Source: Deltaproteobacteria bacterium (GTDB lineage Bacteria > Myxococcota_A > UBA9042 > PHBI01). Taken from it: a stretch of 37,856 nt of DNA. Where the stretch lies: the NCBI GenBank assembly GCA_006226565.1, contig SBGO01000708.1, positions 1 through 37,856 on the forward strand, in the 5' to 3' direction. Numbering within the stretch: position 1 is the stretch's first letter; every line of letters begins with the position of its first letter. Position numbers and translations under genes: made by a program. Under the pieces are notes generated by a model. That model had not been told where the DNA came from, did no database searches, and worked only from the letters and a program-made list of their open reading frames with translations. Of this stretch, positions 29,176 to 37,818 are shown in pieces.

Positions 29176-30714
29176 TCACGCGACCGCCCTCCGCGGGCCG
29201 CCCGCGGCGACCGGTCGGTAGGTCAGCGCCTCCCCCAGGTGGGCCCGGGAGATCCGCTCGGAGCCGGCGAGATCCGCCACCGTCCTCGCCACCCGGACGA
29301 GCCGGTGCCACGAGCGCGCGCTGATCCCGAGCGCCCGCCCGGCGCGCGCAAGGTAGAGGTTCTCCTCGCGCCCGAGCGGCGCATGCCGTTCCAGGCCCTC
29401 GAGATCGAGCGCCGCGTTGGTCACCGCGCGCCCGCCGACGCGGTTGCGTCCGGCCTGCACCCGACGTGCCGCGATGACCCGGTCGCGCACGGCCGCCGAC
29501 GGCTCGCCCTCCGGTCGCCGCGCGAGCTCTTCCGGGGGAACGCCGGTCAGCGTCACGTGGATGTCGACCCGGTCGAGGAGCGGACCGCTGAGGCGCTGCC
29601 GGTAGGCGTCGATCCGACTCTGCGTGCACCGGCACGCCCGCGTCGGATCCCCAGCGTGACCGCAGGGACACGGATTCATCGCCATCAAGAGCGCGAACGA
29701 GGACGGAAAAAGCACGCTCCGCTGGCTCCGCGAGATGCGCACGACCCGATCCTCGAGCGGAGCGCGCAGCGCCTCGAGCGCGGGGCGGCCGAACTCCGCC
29801 GCCTCGTCGAGGAAGAGGACCCCCTCGTGGGCGAGGCTCACCTCACCAGGGCGTGGGCTGCTCCCTCCGCCGACCAGCGCCGCGTAGCTCGCGGTCGCGT
29901 GCGGCGCCCTGAAGGGTCGCGTCCGATACAGCGGCGCGCCCGGGTCGACGAGCCCGGCCACGCTGTGGATCCGGGTCACCTCGAGCGCCTCGTCGAGGGT
30001 CAGCGGCGGCAGGATCCCCGGCATCGCCCGCGCGAGGAGGGTCTTGCCGCAGCCCGGTGGGCCGACCATCAGGAGGTTGTGGCCGCCGGCCGCGGCGACC
30101 TCGAGGGCGCGACGCGCGCGCAGCTGCCCCCGGACGTGGCGCAGGTCGGGCCCCGCGCCCGAGATGCCGTCGTCGCCCCGATGCACCGCCGGGGTGAGGG
30201 TCGCCTCGCCCCGCAGCGCCTCCACGACCTCGACGACGCTCGTGACCGGATACACCGCGACGTCCGGCACGAGCGCGGCCTCCGCGGCGTTGCGCGCCGA
30301 CACGAAGAGGACCGCTGGAGCGCGCTCACGGGCGGCGAGCGCGGCGTTGATCGCGCCGGGTACGGCCCGGACCGCCCCGTCGAGCCCGAGCTCGCCGAAG
30401 AAGACCGCGTTCGCGGCGGCCTCCCGCGGGACGAGGCCCTCGTTCGCGAGCACGGCGACGGCCAGCGGCAGATCGAAGGCCGTCCCCCCCTTCGGCACGT
30501 CCGCCGGCGCGAAGTTGGCGACGAGGCGCTCCCGCGGCCAGTCGTAGCCCGACGCGCGGAGCGCCGCCCGCACCCGATGACGCGCCTCGCGCAGGCTCGC
30601 CGTGGGCAGCCCGGTGATGTCGAGGCCGGGCATCCCCTCGGTGTGCCCGACCTGGACCTCGACGAGGCACCCCTCGATCCCAATCAGCCCTACTCCGCGT
30701 GCCGTGGCGGTCAT
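29176..30714 (-). CDS. comM: YifB/ComM family Mg-chelatase-like AAA ATPase
   Basis: MTATARGVGLIGIEGCLVEVQVGHTEGMPGLDITGLPTASLREARHRVRAALRASGYDWP...NFAPADVPKGGTAFDLPLAVAVLA...GPPGCGKTLLARAMPGILPPL...FLDEAAEF...AMNPCPCGHAGD. ATG at 30714. Confidence 0.95.
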   Translation of the reverse strand: MTATARGVGLIGIEGCLVEVQVGHTEGMPGLDITGLPTASLREARHRVRAALRASGYDWPRERLVANFAPADVPKGGTAFDLPLAVAVLANEGLVPREAAANAVFFGELGLDGAVRAVPGAINAALAARERAPAVLFVSARNAAEAALVPDVAVYPVTSVVEVVEALRGEATLTPAVHRGDDGISGAGPDLRHVRGQLRARRALEVAAAGGHNLLMVGPPGCGKTLLARAMPGILPPLTLDEALEVTRIHSVAGLVDPGAPLYRTRPFRAPHATASYAALVGGGSSPRPGEVSLAHEGVLFLDEAAEFGRPALEALRAPLEDRVVRISRSQRSVLFPSSFALLMAMNPCPCGHAGDPTRACRCTQSRIDAYRQRLSGPLLDRVDIHVTLTGVPPEELARRPEGEPSAAVRDRVIAARRVQAGRNRVGGRAVTNAALDLEGLERHAPLGREENLYLARAGRALGISARSWHRLVRVARTVADLAGSERISRAHLGEALTYRPVAAGGPRRAVA

Positions 30715-30927
30715 CGCTCCCTCCGGTCCGTCTCGCGGCCCTCGGTAGAGCAATCTCCTTGCCAGGCTTCCGGGCTTGTCTTTTCAGATAGTTAGACGCC
30801 GACCGACTGTCCCACTGTCCCGCCTTCTGATACACCGGGTGTCGCACGGGCTCGCAGGGCCGCCAAACACGCGGCCTCGCGCCCGAACCGCGGGACACCC
30901 CTGACACACCTCGCTCGGAGACGCGCG

Positions 30928-31698
30928 ATGGCCAAGACCGACCTCCCCCTCAAGACCCTGACGACCTGGCTCGAGGAGCTGCTCGAGCCCACGCCGATCG
31001 AGGACTACGGCCCCAACGGGCTCCAGGTGGAGGCCTGCGACCGGGTCTCACGCGTCGTCACCGGGGTGACCGCCAACCTCGACCTCATCGAGGCCGCGCG
31101 TGACTTCGGCGCCGACCTGCTCGTCGTCCACCACGGCCTCTACTGGACCGGCGCGCCCTACACGGTGACCGGCGCCCTCGGCCGGCGCATCCGGACGCTC
31201 ATCGACGCCCGCATGTCGCTCGTCGGCTACCACCTGCCCCTCGACGGCCACCCCGAGGTCGGCAACGCGGTCAACCTCGCCCGTACGCTCGGCCTCGTGG
31301 ACCTCGAGCCCGCCTTCGAGCACCACCGCCTCGCCGTCGGCTGCATCGGCCACTTCCCCGAGCCCGTCGCCGCCGACGAGGTCGGCCGCCGCCTCGGGGC
31401 CCTCTCCGACCGGCTCCTCTACTTCCCGCACGGGCCGGACCCGATCCGATCCGTCGGCGTCGTCACCGGCGGCGCCCCGCGCGACGTCCGCGAGGCCATC
31501 GACCAGGGGCTCGACCTCTACATCACCGGGGAAGCCGGCGAATACTCCCAGGCCACGGCGCGCGAGGAGCGCATCAACTTCGCCGCGCTCGGGCACCACC
31601 GCTCCGAGCGCTTCGGCCCCGAGGCGCTCGCGGAGCGCATGGCGGAGGCCTTCCCGGAGCTCACCGTGCGCTTCATCGACGTCGACAACCCGGCCTGA
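30928..31698 (+). CDS. Nif3-like dinuclear metal center hexameric protein
   Basis: EDYGPNGLQVEACDRVSRVVTGVTANLDLIEAARDFGADLLVVHHGLYWTG...VGYHLPLDGHPEVGNAVNLARTLGL...YITGEAGEYSQATAREERINFAALGHHRSERFGPEALAERM. Confidence 0.95.
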   Translation: MAKTDLPLKTLTTWLEELLEPTPIEDYGPNGLQVEACDRVSRVVTGVTANLDLIEAARDFGADLLVVHHGLYWTGAPYTVTGALGRRIRTLIDARMSLVGYHLPLDGHPEVGNAVNLARTLGLVDLEPAFEHHRLAVGCIGHFPEPVAADEVGRRLGALSDRLLYFPHGPDPIRSVGVVTGGAPRDVREAIDQGLDLYITGEAGEYSQATAREERINFAALGHHRSERFGPEALAERMAEAFPELTVRFIDVDNPA

Positions 31699-31736
31699 GG
31701 CGCTCGCCCCGGCCCGCAGACGCCACACACGACCGC

Positions 31737-31762
31737 GCCGCGGGCCCGACGGGACCCGCGGC
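31737..31762. terminator. Hairpin between convergent nif3-like and lipoprotein genes
   Basis: gccgcggg-(10 nt)-cccgcggc, 8-bp perfect stem. Confidence 0.5.
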
Positions 31763-31782
31763 CGCGTCGCGCGCCGCGTCGC

Positions 31783-34497
31783 CTACTTGAACTTGATGGC
31801 GTCGATCAGGATGGCCGTGTCGAAGACCGAGTCGCCCTTGTCGGTGGCGAAGAGCCGCAGGGTGACCGGCCCGGTCCCGGCCAGCGCCTGGACGTTCTTC
31901 ACGGTGTGCTGCCAGAGCGTGTTGTAGACGCCCTGCTGGTCGAAGTCGATGTCCGCCGGGTCCACGCCGACGTAGTAGCGACCGCACTCGCAGTTGTAGG
32001 TCCCGGTGCAGGCGCCGCCGCTCGCCGGCTCGTAGCAGCCGGTCTGCCCCATGCACGTCAGATCGCACGGCGCCGGGCTGGCGCACGACGCGCAGCTCCC
32101 GGCGCCGCTGTAGGGACAGAGGTCGTCGACCCGGACGTCCACGACGGTCAGCTGCCCGTCCGCCCCGACCAGCACCGCCTGGAAGGTGTCCTGATACTGC
32201 GAGCCGCAGAACTCGAGGAACTCCTCGCTGAAGAACTTCCAGTAGAACTCGATCTGGACCTTGTCCGCCGGGATGCAGAAGGTCTGCTCCATCGTGCCGG
32301 TCTCGACCGTGAAGCCGAGCCCCGTCGAGATGAGCCCCATGAACTTGCCGCTGACCGGCGAGGAGCTGCCGAGCTGCGTCATCACGCGCCCGTCGCCGAC
32401 GATGGTCCAGCCGGTCGTGTTGCCGGTCTCGAAGTCGCCGTTGATGATCTCGGCGTTCGAGAGGTTGAGGTTGGTCGCGCCGACGAAGCGCCACCACGTC
32501 CCCGGGTTGTCCGGGTCCTCGTCCGCCGTGAAGCGCTCGCCGATCACGCCCTCGGCCCCGAAGTCGTCGAAGAGCTCGAGCACCTTGTCGCGCGCCCAGG
32601 CGCTCTCGACGTAGCCCGAGAAGCCCGTGATGGCCTTCGCCCCCGAGGCGTAGAGCGACGCCGCCAGCGTGCCGTTGTACATGGTGCGGCACGCGCCGAG
32701 GTTGACGAGGCTGCTCGGGTAGCCGCGCCCGCTGTGCGCGGAGAAGAACGACGGCGTGACCGCGTAGCCCTTGTTCGTGATGACGGCCCGGCCGAGCCGG
32801 AGGTCGATCTGCGTCTCATCGACGCACACGCCCTTGCCCGAGGCCCCGTCCCCCGAAGACGTGCCCTCGGTGACGAGGCAGCGGGTCCCCGTCGGGCAGC
32901 CCCCGGTCGGGGAGATGCTCGACACCGTGCAGGCCTGCTGGTTCTGGATGAGCTGCGCGCAGGTCACCGGGCTCCCGGTCCACAGGACCTCCTGCGCGCC
33001 GTGGTGGCGCCAGCGGTACAGGTCGCGCATGTCGGCCTCGGAGATGCCCCCGAAGAGGGCCTCGCCGTGGCTGCTGATCGAGGCCACGCCGTAGCTCCAC
33101 AGGTTGCGGAAGCGGGCGATGGAGGCGTTGGCCCCCTGAAGCACCGTGCCGCTCTCGAGCTCGTAGGTCGGGCACTCGGTGGCGACGATGGCGTTGGCGA
33201 CGTCGACGCCGTCGTCGGTCGCCGCGAACTCCGAAGAGAACGGCGCCAGCACGATGGCGCGCTTGGACCCGACGTCGATGCCGTTGGCCGTGGTGAGCGC
33301 GTTCGCGCCGAAGCCCGCGCCGGGCGGGTTGGATCCCGCCGCGCGCTTGCCCGCGCCGGTCCCCAGCACCGCCCCGAGGACGCCATCGTTGAACTGCACC
33401 CAGATGCTCTCGCCGTCGGCCTCGGCGCGCCCCGCCGCCTTGACGGAAGCGTTGGCGGTGAGCGTGGCGACGACCGCGTCCACGCTGCTCCCGCCGGCGA
33501 GGTCCTGGGAGGCCCCGTCGATCACGGCCTTGTGCGAGTTGCAGTCGCTCGTCAGCACGTGGGTGAGGCAGTCGATCCGGACGGTCGGCGAGATGGCGGT
33601 GTAGCTCGGCGAGCCGCTGATCTGGATGCTGGCGCGGAAGTACATCGGCTCGGCGCTCGCGCAGGTCAGCTTGCCGCGATAGGTGTAGACCGCGTCGGCC
33701 TCGATCTCGTCGCCCGAGCCGTTGAGCTCGCCGTCGTCCTTCATGCTGGCGACGTCCGAGACGAGGTTGCCGTTGGCGTCGACCCGCAGGAGCCGCAGCG
33801 TGTTGATGTCGGCGTTGCTGTAGAGCGAGGTCGGGATGGAGAAGACGACGTCGGTCTGCTGCCCGACCCACAGCACCGCGGGGCGCGCGTCGAGCCCGGC
33901 GTCGAAGCGGTAGGCGGGGTTGTACGTGACCACGATGGTGTCGGTCACGAAGCGCTCGCCGGCGCTCGCGGTGACCGTGATGGTGTTGTCCCCCGGCTTG
34001 AGCTGAATCGGACCCGACTGCCAGAACGAGCCGAGGGCGATGGCCCCGTTCTGGTCGGCGGACTGCCACACGATGGTGTCGGCGTCGCCGAAGAGGATAC
34101 CGGCGAGGCGCACGACGGAGCCGACCGAGGCCGCGGTGCCGTGGCCGCTCGGGTCGATGATGCGGATGACGAGGTCCTCGCCCGGGAAGCCCTTCGGCGG
34201 CTCCGAGGTGTCCGACGCCGTCGTGTCGACCGGCGTCGCGGTGTCCTGCGCGACCGCGGTGTCCTCGGGGGGCGTGGTGTCGGCGACGTCGTCGTCGCCG
34301 GTGTCGCCGAGCGAGTCCTCGTCCACGTCGTCGACCCCATCGGGGGCGCTCGTGTCGTCAACGACCTGCGTGTCCTCGGCGAGCGCGGTGTCCTCGCCGC
34401 CGGTGGTCTCGCCGCCGCACGCCGCCACGGCCATCCACCCCGCGACGAGCAGGGCCGCGAGCGCCGCGCGTGCGGCTCCAGAGCTGGTGTCGATCAC
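31783..34497 (-). CDS. Predicted surface lipoprotein with Asp/Thr-rich stalk, putative clan-CD (caspase/CHAT-like) core and choice-of-anchor-L-like C-terminal domain
   Basis: GTG start at 34497 with AGGAG upstream; signal and lipobox AVAACGG; DT-rich linker; core motifs GVASISSHGEALFGG and LVNLGACRTMYNGTLAASLYASGAKAITGFSGYV; C-terminal NGDFETGNTTGW...FFSEEFLEFCGSQYQDTFQAVLV. Confidence 0.75.
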   Translation of the reverse strand: MIDTSSGAARAALAALLVAGWMAVAACGGETTGGEDTALAEDTQVVDDTSAPDGVDDVDEDSLGDTGDDDVADTTPPEDTAVAQDTATPVDTTASDTSEPPKGFPGEDLVIRIIDPSGHGTAASVGSVVRLAGILFGDADTIVWQSADQNGAIALGSFWQSGPIQLKPGDNTITVTASAGERFVTDTIVVTYNPAYRFDAGLDARPAVLWVGQQTDVVFSIPTSLYSNADINTLRLLRVDANGNLVSDVASMKDDGELNGSGDEIEADAVYTYRGKLTCASAEPMYFRASIQISGSPSYTAISPTVRIDCLTHVLTSDCNSHKAVIDGASQDLAGGSSVDAVVATLTANASVKAAGRAEADGESIWVQFNDGVLGAVLGTGAGKRAAGSNPPGAGFGANALTTANGIDVGSKRAIVLAPFSSEFAATDDGVDVANAIVATECPTYELESGTVLQGANASIARFRNLWSYGVASISSHGEALFGGISEADMRDLYRWRHHGAQEVLWTGSPVTCAQLIQNQQACTVSSISPTGGCPTGTRCLVTEGTSSGDGASGKGVCVDETQIDLRLGRAVITNKGYAVTPSFFSAHSGRGYPSSLVNLGACRTMYNGTLAASLYASGAKAITGFSGYVESAWARDKVLELFDDFGAEGVIGERFTADEDPDNPGTWWRFVGATNLNLSNAEIINGDFETGNTTGWTIVGDGRVMTQLGSSSPVSGKFMGLISTGLGFTVETGTMEQTFCIPADKVQIEFYWKFFSEEFLEFCGSQYQDTFQAVLVGADGQLTVVDVRVDDLCPYSGAGSCASCASPAPCDLTCMGQTGCYEPASGGACTGTYNCECGRYYVGVDPADIDFDQQGVYNTLWQHTVKNVQALAGTGPVTLRLFATDKGDSVFDTAILIDAIKFK

Positions 34498-34540
34498 GGT
34501 GGGCTCTCCTGGGGGTCGCACGGGATGCACCGGGAGGCCG

Positions 34541-34570
34541 ACTATATCGATTCGGCCATTCCGGGGTCAA
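34541..34570 (-). promoter_or_regulatory. Sigma70-type promoter for the caspase-like lipoprotein gene
   Basis: Minus strand TTGACC-18 nt-TATAGT, ~45 bp upstream of GTG 34497. Confidence 0.6.
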
Positions 34571-34597
34571 CGGCGCTCCGGGCGCGCCCGGCGCCCC

Positions 34598-35869
34598 TCA
34601 GCGGCGCTCGAACGTCGCCTCGTCGCCGGTGAGCGACCGCCCGTCGGGGGTCAGCGTCAGCGTCATCCGACGACGCTTCGGCGTCAGGCACTTCGACGGG
34701 CAGGTGCAGGTCATCACGCGCCCCTTCTTGACCGAGAGCGTCAGCCCGGACCCGCTCCGCTCGCCGGCCACCTCGAAGGCGTCGACGTGGGAGAAGCGGT
34801 CGGCGCCGCCGCAGAAGCGGTCGGCCCAGCTGTTCAGCGGAAGCGCCTGGTCGCTGCTGACCGTGAGCGTCCCCTCGACGCGCCGCCCATCCTCGCGAAG
34901 CAGCAGGTGCAGCACGAGGCGCTCGCCGCGCCGCTCGAAGGTCGGCGTCTCCCACTCGCCGGCGAAGCTGTCCCCCGCGGCGCCGAGCGCGCCGCCCGCC
35001 GCACCGACCGGCGGCGCGCCCTCGCGCACGAAGACCCCGGTGTCGTCGCTGAGCTGCATCCCGGACGGCGACAGCATGAGCGACAACCCACGCCGCCGCT
35101 GCTCCACCCGGCACCGCGACGGGCACGTGCACGCGAGGACCCGCGGGATGTCGCGGCGGAGCTCGACCTCGCCGCGCACGACGTCGCCGGCGACGCGCGC
35201 CGTCGTCACCATACGGAAGGTCCCGTTGCCCCCGCAGCTCGTGTCGACCCACGACGCAGGGGCGTCGTACCAGACCTCCTCGTACAGCTCGCCCTGGACG
35301 GTCCGGCCCTCCTGGAAGAGGTCGAGGGTCCGCTTGACGTGCCGATCGAGGACGACACGCGGCGCCTGGAACCACGTGCCGGACACGGCGCCACGCACGT
35401 GGGCCGTATCGAATTGTTCACGGCGCGGCGTATCGCCCGGTGGCGCCACCGAGCCCACCGGATCCGCCGCGGGGGGCGTCACCACCGCGGGATCCGTCAC
35501 GGGGGGCGGCACCGCGACCGGGTCGCCCGAAGGCGCCACCACCGGCGCGTCGGGCGTCGTCGCGGGGGTGGGCATCGGCGCGTCCACGATCGCGGAGCGC
35601 AGGTCGTTGAGCTCCTTGACCAGCGCCGTGATGGTCTCGTCCGTGACGCTGCCGTCGCCGCGCCCGATCCCCTCGAGCGTGCCCTGACACTTCGGGCGCA
35701 TGGCGCGCATGAACATGCCGAAGGCGTCGTCGCGCTCGGGGCTCGCGGCCACCGCGGCGTCGAGCCAGCCGCACGCCGCGCCCAGCTCGGCGACGTCCGT
35801 CGCCATCGCGCGACCGCCGCCGGTGACGAGCAGCAGCGCGAGCGCCGACGCGATCCAACGAGAGCTCAT
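34598..35869 (-). CDS. Secreted protein with two copies of a CTCPxxC-containing domain
   Basis: ATG at 35869: MSSRWIASALALLLVTGGGRAMATDVAELGAACG..., Pro/Thr/Val-rich linker, then two homologous ~120 aa segments carrying CTCPSRC and CTCPSKC. Overlaps the upstream stop by 4 nt. Confidence 0.8.
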   Translation of the reverse strand: MSSRWIASALALLLVTGGGRAMATDVAELGAACGWLDAAVAASPERDDAFGMFMRAMRPKCQGTLEGIGRGDGSVTDETITALVKELNDLRSAIVDAPMPTPATTPDAPVVAPSGDPVAVPPPVTDPAVVTPPAADPVGSVAPPGDTPRREQFDTAHVRGAVSGTWFQAPRVVLDRHVKRTLDLFQEGRTVQGELYEEVWYDAPASWVDTSCGGNGTFRMVTTARVAGDVVRGEVELRRDIPRVLACTCPSRCRVEQRRRGLSLMLSPSGMQLSDDTGVFVREGAPPVGAAGGALGAAGDSFAGEWETPTFERRGERLVLHLLLREDGRRVEGTLTVSSDQALPLNSWADRFCGGADRFSHVDAFEVAGERSGSGLTLSVKKGRVMTCTCPSKCLTPKRRRMTLTLTPDGRSLTGDEATFERR

Positions 35870-36417
35870 TCGGGACCTCCATCGAGGGCGTCCCCCGCGC
35901 CCGGCCGAGCAGCGGGGGGAGGCGTCGCCGCGCCCGGCACGGCGTCGAGGGGCCAGACGGGGATGGGCGGCCCCCACGGCGTCGCGACCCGCATCGCGTC
36001 GTCGATCCGCGAGAGCAGCTCCTGGTGGGCCGATCGCAGGAGGATCGCCGGCGGCTCTGCGGCGCTCGTCCAGAGGTAGAAGCGATCGTCGGGGCCGTAG
36101 CCGAGGATAGGTTCGGCGACCTCGCGCTCCTCGCCCGCGGAGAGCCGCACGACGAGCGCGGTCGCGGTGAAGCGCATGCCGTGGACGAAGCGCGCGACGC
36201 CCTCGCAGGCGACGTAGCACCAGCGCGCGCCGACCGTCAGCACGACGTCGTCGCCGCGCACCGCGATCCCGCGGTGGAACAGGTCCTCGACGCGCGGGTT
36301 CGGGAGCGGCTGCCCGTGAAGCGTGAAGCGCCCCTCCAGGGTGAGGCCGATGCCGCTGTTGCGGCGCAGCGCCTCGAGCACCTCCGGGGGGATCCGAGCT
36401 TCCACCTCGCGATTCAC
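35866..36417 (-). CDS. Hypothetical protein, possibly DUF1285-like
   Basis: GTG 36417: VNREVEARIPPEVLEALRRNSGIGLTLEGRFTLHGQPLPNPRVEDLFHRGIAVRGDDVVLTVGARWCYVACEGVARFV...; family resemblance from memory only. Confidence 0.6.
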   Translation of the reverse strand: MNREVEARIPPEVLEALRRNSGIGLTLEGRFTLHGQPLPNPRVEDLFHRGIAVRGDDVVLTVGARWCYVACEGVARFVHGMRFTATALVVRLSAGEEREVAEPILGYGPDDRFYLWTSAAEPPAILLRSAHQELLSRIDDAMRVATPWGPPIPVWPLDAVPGAATPPPAARPGAGDALDGGPE

Positions 36418-36438
36418 GGCGACTCCTTCTCGAGACGT

Positions 36439-36467
36439 TTGCGCTTCTGCGGGAAAACCCCTATACC
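36439..36467 (+). promoter_or_regulatory. Candidate sigma70-type promoter directly abutting the pcnB-like start
   Basis: TTGCGC-17 nt-TATACC; -10 ends 7 nt before GTG 36475. Confidence 0.5.
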
Positions 36468-36474
36468 GCAGCGC

Positions 36475-37818
36475 GTGACTGCGGTGTCGTTCCCTATCAC
36501 GTTCCCCTCCGGATCGCTCGACCCAGACGCCCTCGATGTCGTGCTGCGGCTCCAGGGCTCCGGGTACACGACCTACTTCGTGGGTGGCTGTGTTCGCGAC
36601 CTGATCCTCGGCCGCGAGCCCAAAGACTTCGACGTCGCCACCGACGCCCGGCCGGAGGAGCTCAAACGCGTCTTCGGCCGGCGCTGCCGGATCATCGGGC
36701 GGCGCTTCAAGCTCGGGCACGTCCACGCCGGCTCGAAGGTGATCGAGGTCGCGACCTTCCGCGGCCTCCCCGACGACCAGGAGGTCGCCCCGGACGACTC
36801 CGGCTTCGTCGTCCGGGCGAACACCTTCGGCCCGCCGGAGCAGGACGCCCTCAGCCGAGACTTCACGGTCAACGGGCTCTTCTACGACCCGTCGGCCGGC
36901 CTGCTCCTCGACTGGGTCGGCGGCCGCCGCGATCTCGAGCAGCGCGTGATGCGCTCGATTGGCGACGCCGATCAGCGGATGCGCGAGGATCCCGTGCGGC
37001 TCCTGCGCGCCATCAAGCTCGCGGCGCGGCTCGGCTTCGACATCGACCCCGACATCACCGCCATCGCGCGCGACATCGCGCCGCTGGTCGCGACGTGCCC
37101 GATGCCTCGCGTCAGCGAGGAGATCTTCCGCATCTGCGAGTCCGGCCACGCGCGCCGGGCCTTCGAGTGGATGGCGGAGCTCGGCGTCCTCGAGGCGCTC
37201 CTGCCCGAGATCGCGGAGCACTTCGAGGACGGCTCGCCGACCCGCGCCCGCCTCTACGACTGGCTCGACCAGCTCGACCGCCAGACGCGCGCCCACGGCA
37301 CGCTCCCGCGGCCGTCGACCTTCACCCTGCTGGCGTGGCCGTTCATCCGCCTCGCCCTCGAGGCGCGCAACGAGCGCTGCCACGAGTGGGGGAAGTTCGC
37401 GCGCGCCGCGACGCACGACTTCGTGATGCGGCTCGGGGTGCCCGTCAAGCACCGCCAGATGCTGCAGTACACCTGCGACCTCCTGCGCCGGATGGAGGTC
37501 GGGCACCGCCGCCCGACCCGCGGGCAGCTGCGGTCGCGGGCGCTGCCGGTCGCGCTGACCGTCGCCCGGATGGAGTTCCTCCTCGGCGCCGACCCGCACG
37601 CCTACGAGGTGTGGGCCGCGGACGCCGAGGCCCAGGGCGTCTGGCCCGCCCCCTTCGAGCCCCGCGAGGAGGAGCTCGACGGAGCGCACGAAGAGGCCGT
37701 CCCCGAGGCCCCCACGCATCACCACGCCCACGCGCCGAAGAAGCGCCCGCGGCGGCGGCGGCGGCGCTCGGGACGCGGACACGACGACGGGCAGCGCGGG
37801 GGCGAGTCCGCGGACTGA
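36475..37818 (+). CDS. pcnB: Poly(A) polymerase / tRNA CCA-adding nucleotidyltransferase family protein (PcnB-like)
   Basis: GYTTYFVGGCVRDLILGREPKDFDVATDARPEELKRVFGRRCRIIGRRFKLGHV...DALSRDFTVNGLFYD...MREDPVRLLRAIKLAARLGFDI; basic tail PKKRPRRRRRRSGRGH. PcnB versus CCA enzyme not resolvable by eye. Confidence 0.88.
   Translation: MTAVSFPITFPSGSLDPDALDVVLRLQGSGYTTYFVGGCVRDLILGREPKDFDVATDARPEELKRVFGRRCRIIGRRFKLGHVHAGSKVIEVATFRGLPDDQEVAPDDSGFVVRANTFGPPEQDALSRDFTVNGLFYDPSAGLLLDWVGGRRDLEQRVMRSIGDADQRMREDPVRLLRAIKLAARLGFDIDPDITAIARDIAPLVATCPMPRVSEEIFRICESGHARRAFEWMAELGVLEALLPEIAEHFEDGSPTRARLYDWLDQLDRQTRAHGTLPRPSTFTLLAWPFIRLALEARNERCHEWGKFARAATHDFVMRLGVPVKHRQMLQYTCDLLRRMEVGHRRPTRGQLRSRALPVALTVARMEFLLGADPHAYEVWAADAEAQGVWPAPFEPREEELDGAHEEAVPEAPTHHHAHAPKKRPRRRRRRSGRGHDDGQRGGESAD

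Noticed and set aside
31906-34632. 908 aa ORF antisense to the caspase-like lipoprotein gene
   Set aside because: Shadow ORF; the sense frame has signal peptide, lipobox and a good promoter.
37735-37818. Arg/Lys-rich tail of the pcnB-like protein as a novel domain
   Set aside because: Basic low-complexity tails are common in RNA-binding polymerases; encoded by simple GC-rich repeats.
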